DNA from: Clostridia bacterium | GTDB lineage: Bacteria; Bacillota; Clostridia; Oscillospirales; CAG-272 | Reading direction: 5' to 3' | NCBI GenBank assembly: GCA_017451545.1 | Contig: JAFTOB010000152.1 | Span: 1 to 39,024, forward strand | DNA length: 39,024 nt | Part shown: piece after piece, positions 7,306 to 14,505 of the stretch | How positions within the stretch are numbered: the first letter of the stretch is position 1 | Layout: each line of letters opens with the position of its first letter | Position numbers and translations under genes: made by a program | Notes under the pieces: model-generated | What the model was told of the DNA's origin: nothing | What the model saw: the letters and a program-made list of their open reading frames with translations, nothing else | Database searches by the model: none

Positions 7306-8539
7306 GTGCGTTGCCGTTATCGGCGGCGGCGCGGCGGGGCTTTCGGCGGCGATATTTGCCGCAAGGCTCGGGGCGGCTGTCACGGTCTTTGAGCGCAACG
7401 ACCGCCCGGGGCGAAAGCTGCGCATTACGGGCAAGGGTAGGTGTAATCTGACCAACGCCTGCGACGTAAACACCTTTTTGACAAACGTACCCCGCAATCC
7501 GAAATTTTTGTACACCGCCCTGAACCGTCTCTCGCCGAGCGATACTATGGAGCTTTTCGAGGGGCTGGGCGTTCCGCTGAAGGTGGAGCGCGGTCGGCGC
7601 GTGTTTCCCGTTTCGGATCGGGCGATCGACATTGTGGATGCGATGGTCACCGAATGCCGCCGACTGGGCGTGCGATTTGAGAAGTGCCGCATCCGAGAGC
7701 TGAAGATCGAGGACGGACAGATCTGCGGAGTGTCCGACGGGCAGAGGGTCTACCCCTGCGCCGCCGCCGTGATCTGCACCGGTGGCGCGTCCTATCCGCT
7801 GACGGGATCCGACGGCGACGGCTACGCCCTCGCCCGTGCGGCAGGTCACACGGTGACCGAGATCAAGCCCTCCCTCGTTCCCCTTGTGGCGGGCGGCATA
7901 TGCGCCGACTGTCAGGGGCTTTCACTTAAAAATATCGGCTTCAAGGTGGTAAAAAACGACACGGGTGCCACGGTTTTCGAGGATTTCGGCGAGCTTATGT
8001 TCGCTCATTTCGGCCTGACGGGGCCCGTCGTTCTCTCGGCATCGGCTCACATTCCCGACCTTGAACCGAAAAAATACACGGCCGAGATCGATCTCAAGCC
8101 CGCCCTTAATGAAAAAGCGCTGGATGCGCGGCTTCTGTCTGATTTCGCCAAATATTCAAACAAGGATTTCGCAAACGCCCTCGGCGATCTGCTTCCGCAA
8201 AAGCTCATCGCGCCGATGGTGCGCACCGTAGGGATCGACGGGACGAAAAAGGTCCACTCGATCACGCGTGAGGAGCGCGCGCGGCTTTGCGAATGTCTGA
8301 AGCACCTGCGCATACCGCTGATCCGCCACCGCCCCATCGACGAGGCCATAATCACAAGCGGCGGCGTGGACGTGCGGCGGGTCAGACCCGGAACCATGGA
8401 ATCCAAGCTGGTGGGCGGTCTCTTCTTCGCGGGAGAGCTGCTTGACCTTGATGCGTATACCGGAGGCTACAACCTCCAGATTGCCTTTTCGACCGGCTGC
8501 GTGGCCGGCGAGGCCGCTGCCTACCGCAGCTTTGAATAA
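7286..8539 (+). CDS. BaiN/HI0933-family FAD-dependent oxidoreductase
   Basis: 417 residues, normal for the family (YhiN/HI0933/BaiN). The N-terminal dinucleotide-binding loop is VIGGGAAGLSAA, followed by the family signature RKLRITGKGRCNLTNA. The C-terminal FAD-contact block reads GGLFFAGELLDLDAYTGGYN. The ATG at 7286 aligns the FAD loop to about residue 11 as in relatives; an earlier in-frame ATG at 7241 would lie deep inside rpiR. The 20-base overlap with rpiR suggests translational coupling. Natural substrates are mostly unknown; one homologue takes part in bile-acid reduction, but that role cannot be inferred here. Confidence 0.9.
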   Translation: MSTPENKCVAVIGGGAAGLSAAIFAARLGAAVTVFERNDRPGRKLRITGKGRCNLTNACDVNTFLTNVPRNPKFLYTALNRLSPSDTMELFEGLGVPLKVERGRRVFPVSDRAIDIVDAMVTECRRLGVRFEKCRIRELKIEDGQICGVSDGQRVYPCAAAVICTGGASYPLTGSDGDGYALARAAGHTVTEIKPSLVPLVAGGICADCQGLSLKNIGFKVVKNDTGATVFEDFGELMFAHFGLTGPVVLSASAHIPDLEPKKYTAEIDLKPALNEKALDARLLSDFAKYSNKDFANALGDLLPQKLIAPMVRTVGIDGTKKVHSITREERARLCECLKHLRIPLIRHRPIDEAIITSGGVDVRRVRPGTMESKLVGGLFFAGELLDLDAYTGGYNLQIAFSTGCVAGEAAAYRSFE

Positions 8540-8569
8540 AAGCCGTATAACGGCGGAACGGAGACAGAC

Positions 8570-9928
8570 GTGATCAGAATAGCAATTGACGGGCCCAGCG
8601 GCGGCGGAAAAAGCACGCTTGCCAAGCGCATAGCCCGCGAGACAGGAATCATTTACGTTGATACGGGTGCGCTTTACCGCACCATCGGATACTTTGTAAG
8701 ATCCCGTGGGATCGCAAAGGAGGAGGCCGCCGGCGCGGTGTCCCTTCTGAACGAAATTAATATTGAGCTGGCGTACGAGGGCGGCCGTCAGATAGTTCGC
8801 CTCAACGGCGAGGATCTGGGCGACAAGATCAGAGAGCCCGAGATCTCCATGTACGCATCGGCAGTTTCGGCGGTTCCCGAGGTTCGCGAGTTCCTGCTCG
8901 AGACCCAGCGCAAGATCGCGCGGGAAAACAGCGTGGTAATGGACGGACGCGATATCGGAACGGTCATTCTGCCCGACGCCGACGTGAAGATCTTTCTCTG
9001 TGCCTCCAATGAGGAGCGCGCACGCCGTCGCTGTGAGGAGCTGAAGGAGAAGGGAATCGAGGCCTCCTACGAGGAGGTTCTGGCCGATCTCAATCAGCGC
9101 GATAAGAACGACCGTGAGCGCGACGTTGCTCCCGCCGTGGCCGCTGAGGATGCCATCCATCTTGACAACTCGGGTCTTGATATTGACGGTACATACGAGG
9201 CCGCAATGAAGATCATCCGCGAAAAGGCGGGCGACAAGCTGCCCGAGGCAGAAAAGGAAGAAAAGACCGAAAAGCCCAAGAGGGTGCGCAAAATGAGCCG
9301 CTTTTACCGCTTTATGTGGCACATCTTCCACGGATTTTTCAAGCTGATATACAACACGAGAACCCGCGGCGAGCCCGAGCCCCCCGCCGATTACGGCCCT
9401 ATGCTCGTCTGCTCCAACCACATTTCGGCCACCGACCCCATCGTCATCGGTCTTACTATGAAAAAGCATCAGGCCTGCTTTATGGCCAAGAAGGAGCTCT
9501 TCAGAATTCCTCTTTTCAATCTGCTTATCAAGAGCCTCGGCGCGTACCCCGTTGACCGTAAGGTCAGTGACGTTGGTGCCGTCAAGCACACCATAAAGAT
9601 CCTTGAGTCGGGCGGCTGGGCGGCAATGTTCCCCCAGGGCACCCGTCACCCCGGTGAGGATCCGAGAAACACATCGCTCAAGAGCGGTGCGGGTATGATC
9701 TGCGCGCGCACGGGTGTGGACGTTCTGCCTGTTTTCATTAAAACCAAGGGCGCAAAGCACAGGATGTTCAGAAGAAAGTACGTCATTATCGGCAAGCCCA
9801 TCAAGTTTGAGGAGTTTGGTTACGTTCACGGCGAGTCCGGTGAGTACGCGAGGATCTCGAAGATGATCTTCGACCGCGTTTGCGAGCTTGAGGACAAGTG
9901 GGATTCCGGATACTATGACAAAAAGTGA
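8570..9928 (+). CDS. cmk: Fusion of CMP kinase and 1-acyl-glycerol-3-phosphate acyltransferase
   Basis: 452 residues in one frame. Residues 1-222 are a complete cytidylate kinase (P-loop GPSGGGKST at 8-16, DTGALYR, VVMDGRDIGT, the RRRCEEL lid region). Residues 223-243 are a charged Glu/Lys/Arg linker. Residues 244-452 are a PlsC-type acyltransferase with NHxxxxD as NHISATD (His284, Asp289) and FPQGTR at 354-359 in place of FPEGTR. The first half recycles CMP and dCMP; the second acylates lysophosphatidate at the membrane. The two are usually separate neighbouring genes in Clostridia. The start is GTG at 8570, with GGAG about ten bases upstream. It overlaps the next gene by 14 bases. Confidence 0.95.
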   Translation: MIRIAIDGPSGGGKSTLAKRIARETGIIYVDTGALYRTIGYFVRSRGIAKEEAAGAVSLLNEINIELAYEGGRQIVRLNGEDLGDKIREPEISMYASAVSAVPEVREFLLETQRKIARENSVVMDGRDIGTVILPDADVKIFLCASNEERARRRCEELKEKGIEASYEEVLADLNQRDKNDRERDVAPAVAAEDAIHLDNSGLDIDGTYEAAMKIIREKAGDKLPEAEKEEKTEKPKRVRKMSRFYRFMWHIFHGFFKLIYNTRTRGEPEPPADYGPMLVCSNHISATDPIVIGLTMKKHQACFMAKKELFRIPLFNLLIKSLGAYPVDRKVSDVGAVKHTIKILESGGWAAMFPQGTRHPGEDPRNTSLKSGAGMICARTGVDVLPVFIKTKGAKHRMFRRKYVIIGKPIKFEEFGYVHGESGEYARISKMIFDRVCELEDKWDSGYYDKK

Positions 9929-11963
9929 GATAGTCATTGCCTCCCACGCCGGATTTTGCTTCGGTGTCAAGCGGGCAACGGGGATGCTCGAGGAGCGGAT
10001 CAATTCTGCCGCGCGCGGCGAGCGGATCTTCACCCTCGGCAATCTCATTCACAATGAAAGCTATATGGAGAGGTTGGATGCTCTCGGTGTCCGCGTTATC
10101 GGGGAGTCCGAGCTGTCTGAGCTTTGCGAGAGCGCAAGGTCGGAGTCGCCCGTGACCGTCTTCGTCCGTGCTCACGGAATGACGGTTGAAACCGAAAGCT
10201 TGCTTTCCGAGCTTCACGGAAAAAATCCGAGCTTCAATTTCGTGGACTGCACCTGCCCTTACGTGGCACGCATCCACGGAATAGCCGAAAAAAATTCGTC
10301 ACCCGATAACGTGTTTATCCTCGTCGGGCGTGCCGATCACCCCGAGTGTGTCGGTATTCTCAGCCGATTTGACGGGGAAAAATACACCGTGGCCGATTCT
10401 CGGGACTTTGAAAAATTTCTCGAGTCGGGCGGATTGAGCAAAATAACCAAAAAAAGACCGATTATTGCCGCCCAAACCACCTCAAATATGGGTGAATATG
10501 ATGAAACTCAGAAAAAAATCAAAAACCTCTGTACAAATGCGATAATTTTTGATACAATATGTAAGGTTACGCAAGAACGCCAGACCGAGGCCGCAGAGCT
10601 TGCAAAAGTCTGCGACGGTGTGGTCGTTATCGGCGGCAAAAACAGCTCAAACACGGCAAAGCTGTTTGATATCTGCCGCGAATTTTGCGGATTGACGGTT
10701 ATTGTCGGCTCGGTCGCAGAGCTTGACGTTGCCGCATTTGCCGCTTGCCGAAAAATAGGAATAGTTGCGGGTGCATCGACACCCGGATATATAATACAGG
10801 AGGTATTCAAAACCATGAGCGAAAACATGAACAAAGTAGAAAACTTTGAAGAAATGCTCGAATCTTCTCTCAAAACTTTAAATACAGGAGACACCGTTAC
10901 CGGCTACGTAACTTACGTTACCGACGCAGAGCTTCAGCTCGACGTTGGCGCTAAAGTTACCGGCATCATCAAGGCCGAGCAGATCAGCGATGATCCTTCC
11001 TTTAAGTTGACAGAGAACTTCAAGGTCGGAGATGAGGTAGAGGCATTCGTCATCCGCGTCAGCGATGTCGAGGGTATCTGCGAGCTCTCCAAGAAGCGCG
11101 TCGACAGCGACCGCAATTCCAAGAAGGTCGAAGAGGCCGCAACCACCGGTGAGATCCTTGAGGGTCTTATCGTTGAGGTCGTAAAGGGCGGTGCCGTTGC
11201 ATCCGTCGGCGGTGTTCGCGTCTTCATCCCCGCATCCCAGACCGGTATTCCCAAGGATGGCGATATGACCGTTCTCGCAAAGCAGAACGTCAAGCTTCGC
11301 GTCATCGAGGTCAAGGCTTCCGAGCGTGGCCGCGGCAAGAAGATCATCGGCTCCATCAAGAGCGTTCTCAACGAGGAGCGCCGTGAGCGCGAGGCCGCAT
11401 TCTGGGCCGCTCTCGAGGAGGGTCAGCAGTACACCGGTAAGGTCAAGAGCATGACCAGCTACGGTGCTTTCGTCGATCTCGGCGCAGGTGTTGACGGTAT
11501 GGTCCACTCCACCGAGCTTTCCTGGAAGCACATCAAGAGCCCTGCAGAGGTCGTTGCTATCGGCGACGAGATCACCGTCTACGTCAAGAGCTTTGACGCA
11601 GAGAAGAAGAGAATCTCTCTCGGCTACAAGACCGAGGAGATGAATCCTTGGTTCATCTTCACCAACAAGTACGCTATCGGCGACGTTGCTCCCGTTAAGA
11701 TCGTTAACATGATGCCCTTCGGTGCATTTGCAGAGATCGTTGACGGTGTGGACGGACTTATCCACATCTCCCAGATCGCAAAGACCAGAATTGCTCAGCC
11801 CGCAGACGTTCTCGAGCTTGGTCAGGTCGTTGATGCAAAGATCATCGATATCGACAACGAGAAGCAGAAGGTCAGCCTTTCCATCCGCGCTCTCCTTGAG
11901 GAGACCGCTGAGGAGGTTGTTGAGGAGGCCGCTGAGGCTAACGAGGCTCCTGTCGAGGAATAA
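9915..11963 (+). CDS. ispH: Fusion of HMBPP reductase IspH and ribosomal protein S1
   Basis: 682 residues. Residues 1-300 are IspH, the last enzyme of the MEP isoprenoid pathway. The three 4Fe-4S cysteines are at 15, 114 and 216, with AHG (85-88), HPE (142-144) and QTTSN (187-191). Residues 301-682 are S1 with four S1/OB repeats (about 317-390, 400-470, 495-565, 580-650) and an acidic tail. The fusion is a known arrangement in Clostridia. The ATG at 9915 overlaps the cmk-plsC end. A separate start for S1 is possible at 10815. Codon use becomes smoother (AAG, GTC, CTC rich) in the S1 half, as expected for a highly expressed ribosomal protein. Confidence 0.96.
   Translation: MTKSEIVIASHAGFCFGVKRATGMLEERINSAARGERIFTLGNLIHNESYMERLDALGVRVIGESELSELCESARSESPVTVFVRAHGMTVETESLLSELHGKNPSFNFVDCTCPYVARIHGIAEKNSSPDNVFILVGRADHPECVGILSRFDGEKYTVADSRDFEKFLESGGLSKITKKRPIIAAQTTSNMGEYDETQKKIKNLCTNAIIFDTICKVTQERQTEAAELAKVCDGVVVIGGKNSSNTAKLFDICREFCGLTVIVGSVAELDVAAFAACRKIGIVAGASTPGYIIQEVFKTMSENMNKVENFEEMLESSLKTLNTGDTVTGYVTYVTDAELQLDVGAKVTGIIKAEQISDDPSFKLTENFKVGDEVEAFVIRVSDVEGICELSKKRVDSDRNSKKVEEAATTGEILEGLIVEVVKGGAVASVGGVRVFIPASQTGIPKDGDMTVLAKQNVKLRVIEVKASERGRGKKIIGSIKSVLNEERREREAAFWAALEEGQQYTGKVKSMTSYGAFVDLGAGVDGMVHSTELSWKHIKSPAEVVAIGDEITVYVKSFDAEKKRISLGYKTEEMNPWFIFTNKYAIGDVAPVKIVNMMPFGAFAEIVDGVDGLIHISQIAKTRIAQPADVLELGQVVDAKIIDIDNEKQKVSLSIRALLEETAEEVVEEAAEANEAPVEE
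10798..10817 (+). promoter_or_regulatory. rpsA: Internal ribosome-binding site and start for S1 inside the ispH-rpsA fusion
   Basis: AGGAGGT at 10798-10804 lies ten bases before an in-frame ATG at 10815, exactly at the IspH/S1 boundary (first residues MSENMNKVENFEEM). Initiation here would give a free 382-residue S1, the normal size for Firmicutes. The SD also encodes IQEV of the fusion, so selection on the protein alone could explain part of it. Confidence 0.65.
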
Positions 11964-11979
11964 TCTCAAAAAAACATAT

Positions 11980-12009
11980 GCCGCTGTGCTTTGCACAGCG
12001 GCTTTTTTT
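11980..12009 (+). terminator. Terminator of the rpiR-ispH/rpsA operon
   Basis: GCCGCTGTGC (11980-11989) and GCACAGCGGC (11993-12002) form a perfect 10-base stem, followed by seven T residues. Confidence 0.93.
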
Positions 12010-12045
12010 GCATTTTTGGGGCATAATACTGTTGGAGGTGTTATT

Positions 12046-13227
12046 ATGTACAATAATATTTTAAAAGATGCTTGCAAATTATCGGACGAGCTGACCGAAT
12101 GTCGCAGATATCTGCACCAAAACGCAGAGCTGGGCTTTGAGCTTAAAAAGACTACAGAGTTCGTTGCCGAAAAGCTGAAGGATATGGGATATAAGCCCGT
12201 GCGGTGCGGTAGGGCGGGGGTGGTTGCCGATATCGGCGAGGGCGAGAGCTGCTTTATCATCCGCGCCGATACGGATGCTTTGCCCATACGCGAGGAATCG
12301 GGGGAGACTTTTGCTTGCAAAATAGGGAATATGCACGCCTGCGGGCACGATATGCACACGGCAATGCTTCTCGGCGCGGCCAAGCTTTTGAAGGCTCGAG
12401 AGGGAGAGCTTCGCGGACGCATCAGACTTGTATTTCAGCCCGCCGAGGAGATCCTTGAGGGCGCGAAGGATATGATCGAAAACGGCATTCTTGAGGGCTG
12501 TGACGGTGCTTTTATGATACACGTGGCGTCGGGTCTGCCCGTGGAGACGGGCAGAGTCATACTGCCCCCGCCCGGGGCCGGAGCACCGTCCTCCGATCAT
12601 TTTGAAATAGAGGTGGGCGGTAAATCCTGCCACGGCTCGTCGCCGCATAAGGGTGTGGACGCGCTGCTTGCCGCCGCCCATTTATCGGTCTCCCTTTGTG
12701 AGCTTTCGGCACGGGAGCTTGCAATGTCGGATCGGGCAATACTGACCGTCGGCACTATGGAGGCGGGAAGTGCGCCAAACGTGATCGCAGACCGCGCCGT
12801 TCTGCGGGGAACTCTGCGTACCTTTGATGAGGATCTGCGTGAGCGGCTGAAGGGGCGGATGTGTGAGCTGGCGAACGGCATTGCGGCCGCGTACCGAGCC
12901 ACATCGAGGGTTAATTTTATACACGGGTGCCCTGTTTTCGTCAATAACGGTGAGCTGCTTGACCGACTTGAGGAGACCTTGACCAAGCTTTTGGGCCAAG
13001 AATCGGTGGTTGCTGCCGCCACTCTCGGGGGAGAGCTTGGCGGATCGGAGGATTTTGCATACGTCAGTCAACGTGTTCCTACGGTTGTTCTTTCATTGAC
13101 GGCGGGCGAGCGCGGTAAAGGGTACGATCACCCGCTTCACAGTCCGCGCGTGCGCTTTGACGAGTCCGCCCTACCCATCGGCGCGGCCATCTACGCCGCC
13201 GCGGCCATAGCCTCAAGACGGTTATAA
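12046..13227 (+). CDS. M20-family amidohydrolase (N-acyl-amino-acid or hippurate hydrolase type)
   Basis: 393 residues, usual length for M20D peptidases. Metal-binding motifs: HACGHDMH at 97-104, PAEEILEGA, and near the C-terminus GGSEDFAYVS with HPLHSPRVRFDE. The central lid domain (about 185-300) includes KSCHGSSPHKGVDA. Relatives remove acyl groups from amino acids or diaminopimelate in the cytosol. The ATG at 12046 has GGAGG just upstream. The same frame stays open upstream into rpsA (to 11722), but that part is a frame shadow. No promoter with both boxes was found between the terminator at 12009 and the SD, so read-through expression is possible. Confidence 0.92.
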   Translation: MYNNILKDACKLSDELTECRRYLHQNAELGFELKKTTEFVAEKLKDMGYKPVRCGRAGVVADIGEGESCFIIRADTDALPIREESGETFACKIGNMHACGHDMHTAMLLGAAKLLKAREGELRGRIRLVFQPAEEILEGAKDMIENGILEGCDGAFMIHVASGLPVETGRVILPPPGAGAPSSDHFEIEVGGKSCHGSSPHKGVDALLAAAHLSVSLCELSARELAMSDRAILTVGTMEAGSAPNVIADRAVLRGTLRTFDEDLRERLKGRMCELANGIAAAYRATSRVNFIHGCPVFVNNGELLDRLEETLTKLLGQESVVAAATLGGELGGSEDFAYVSQRVPTVVLSLTAGERGKGYDHPLHSPRVRFDESALPIGAAIYAAAAIASRRL

Positions 13228-13232
13228 ATCAG

Positions 13233-13476
13233 ACCGATAAATTAGGGTTTCTTTGAAAGATTTTTTTCGAGAACCTTCTTGCAAGAAGGTTCTCGAGCTC
13301 TCCAAAAAAACTTTAATGCATTGATTAAATTGAGAGGGCAGTTTATCTTTCAAAATTTGCTCGGTCGCAAATTTTGAGTAATTATTTCGTCCGAATTTAT
13401 CGCGCTACCGCAGAGGCGCTGATGCAAATCGTTGAAACGATTAGCATCTTCCGGTGAAAACTCCTCATGGTGCGCC
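13233..13476 (+). repeat. Dispersed structured repeat, copy 1
   Basis: About 244 bases that recur at 38793-39007. Order of parts: (a) a perfect 28-base palindrome at 13268-13295 with arm CGAGAACCTTCTTG; (b) AACTTTAATGCATTG and GGGCAGTTTATC blocks; (c) a hairpin CAAAATTTGC / GCAAATTTTG at 13351-13376 with a TCGGTC loop; (d) a GC-rich block; (e) CCGGTGAAAACTCC near the right end. This copy has about 28 extra bases (13421-13448) that form their own hairpin (GATGC/GCATC with AATCGT/ACGATT), missing from copy 2. It starts six bases after the M20 gene stop. The following stretch to 13590 shows nothing else recognisable. Confidence 0.85.
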
Positions 13477-13590
13477 GTGACAGGTATTTTGCTTTGCTAA
13501 ACTTGTTTGTATTTTGAGTTTGAAATCCCTTCAAATTCCGATTTATCGGTATTTTCGTCGTTCGTGAGAAAACTATGATAGATAAATTAA

Positions 13591-13619
13591 AAATCCGGGG
13601 CTTATCAAACCCCGGAAAT
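13591..13619 (-). terminator. Terminator of the XRE regulator gene
   Basis: TCCGGGG (13594-13600) and CCCCGGA (13610-13616) close a stem directly after the stop at 13621. On the minus strand it is followed by TTTTTAATTT. Confidence 0.85.
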
Positions 13620-13620
13620 T

Positions 13621-13857
13621 TTATATATCGTCTTCGTCATTGAAATAATCGCGGTTGAAAAATTCCGACAGCGTTATCCCTGCGCCTTCGCAAAAGCGTT
13701 TGACCGTAATGACCTTTGAACATTTTGTTCGCCCTTTCATAAGATCATAGATGGCCGATGGAGACATACCGCCTTTCAAGGATGCATCGCACACATTTAT
13801 GCCTTTTTCCTTGCAGATTTCGTTGATCCTTTTTATAATTGCATCGTTAAGTTTCAT
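13621..13857 (-). CDS. XRE/Cro-CI family transcriptional repressor
   Basis: 78 residues: one helix-turn-helix domain (about residues 7-62, with GGMSPSAIYDLMKGRTK as the turn and recognition helix region) and an acidic tail, NDEDDI. GGAG lies about eight bases before the ATG at 13857. It is divergent from the SLOG-like gene. The 150-base intergenic region carries several GTGGAATTCCAC-like palindromes over both promoters, so it most likely represses itself and the divergent gene. Base composition is more AT-rich than the flanking housekeeping genes, suggesting joint acquisition with the SLOG gene. Confidence 0.9.
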   Translation of the reverse strand: MKLNDAIIKRINEICKEKGINVCDASLKGGMSPSAIYDLMKGRTKCSKVITVKRFCEGAGITLSEFFNRDYFNDEDDI

Positions 13858-13872
13858 ATTTTTACTCCGTTT

Positions 13873-13898
13873 CGTGGAATTCCTTGAAGGTGTTCCAC
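13873..13898. promoter_or_regulatory. Operator for the XRE regulator, imperfect site
   Basis: CGTGGAATTCC at 13873-13883 is followed by GTTCCAC at 13892-13898, giving GTGGAA / TTCCAC half-sites at 13874-13879 and 13893-13898. It lies downstream of the XRE gene -10 box (TATAAT on minus, 13903-13908), a position suited to autorepression. Confidence 0.6.
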
Positions 13899-13930
13899 AA
13901 TTATTATATGGAGTCGGAAAAAAATTATCT

Positions 13931-13944
13931 CGTGGAGTTCCACG
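13931..13944. promoter_or_regulatory. Operator palindrome, central site
   Basis: CGTGGAGTTCCACG, a palindrome apart from the central pair, ending three bases before the -35 box of the SLOG-like gene and close to the -35 zone of the divergent XRE gene. Confidence 0.7.
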
Positions 13945-13947
13945 ATA

Positions 13948-13976
13948 TTGACAGAAACTTTAAAAAGATGTATAAT
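13948..13976 (+). promoter_or_regulatory. Consensus promoter of the SLOG-like gene
   Basis: TTGACA (13948-13953), 17-base spacer, TATAAT (13971-13976). It is flanked on both sides by operator palindromes, so a perfect promoter is probably held shut by the repressor. Confidence 0.9.
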
Positions 13977-13979
13977 TAT

Positions 13980-13993
13980 CGTGGAATTCCACG
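13980..13993. promoter_or_regulatory. Operator palindrome over the SLOG transcription start
   Basis: CGTGGAATTCCACG is a perfect 14-base palindrome starting four bases after the -10 box, a classic repression position. It ends two bases before the SD GGAG (13996-13999). Confidence 0.75.
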
Positions 13994-14007
13994 AAGGAGT
14001 ATCTGAA

Positions 14008-14460
14008 ATGATTATAACATTTATTGGACACGCAAATTTAGTTTGCAAAGACGAATTGCGCTTTGCAATAAGAGATGCAATTATTAAAAACGCCGAATAT
14101 GAAGATAAGTGGGTGTTTTATTGTGGAGGTTACGGCAATTTTGATATGATGTGCGCCGATATATGCCATTGCATAAAGAAAGAGCATCAAAACAGCGAGA
14201 TCGTATTTATAACTCCATACATGGACATTGCCGATCAAGCAAAAATAAACGATATGCTTGATAGAGGTCGATACGATTCCGTAATATATCCTCCAATAGA
14301 GAATATACCAAAAAAATTTGCTATTGTTGCCCGCAATCGTTGGATGATAGAAGAATCGGATCTTATTGTTGCGTATGTTGATCATAATTTCGGCGGAGCA
14401 TACAATTCATATAAATTTGCTTTGCGCAAGAATAAAAAAGTCATAAATCTTTATAAATAA
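14008..14460 (+). CDS. SLOG-superfamily (DUF1273-like) protein
   Basis: 150 residues. It looks like a Rossmann-type SLOG domain: the N-terminal strand MIITFIGHA, the loop CGGYGNFDMMCA at about 38-49, and a C-terminal signature VARNRWMIEESDLIVAYVDH followed by GGAYNSYKFALRKNKKVINL. Relatives (YpsA, YoqJ and others) are thought to bind or process nucleotide-derived ligands. Some SLOG proteins act as sensors in phage-defence systems, but nothing here shows a linked effector. The ATG at 14008 has GGAG at 13996-13999; the open frame extends 20 codons upstream across the promoter and is not used. Tight control by the divergent repressor is likely. Confidence 0.8.
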   Translation: MIITFIGHANLVCKDELRFAIRDAIIKNAEYEDKWVFYCGGYGNFDMMCADICHCIKKEHQNSEIVFITPYMDIADQAKINDMLDRGRYDSVIYPPIENIPKKFAIVARNRWMIEESDLIVAYVDHNFGGAYNSYKFALRKNKKVINLYK

Positions 14461-14462
14461 AA

Positions 14463-14497
14463 ACGATCCCGAATCAAATCCGGGATCGTCTTTTGTA
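14463..14497. terminator. Bidirectional terminator between the SLOG gene and pheT
   Basis: ACGATCCCG and CGGGATCGT arms with an A-run on the left and CTTTT on the right, so it can end both the SLOG transcript (plus) and the pheS-yitT-pheT transcript (minus). Confidence 0.88.
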
Positions 14498-14505
14498 TTG
14501 TTTAA

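Noticed and set aside
11722..12045. 108-codon N-terminal extension of the M20 peptidase
   Set aside because: It overlaps rpsA in another frame and crosses the terminator; the SD and family length favour the ATG at 12046.
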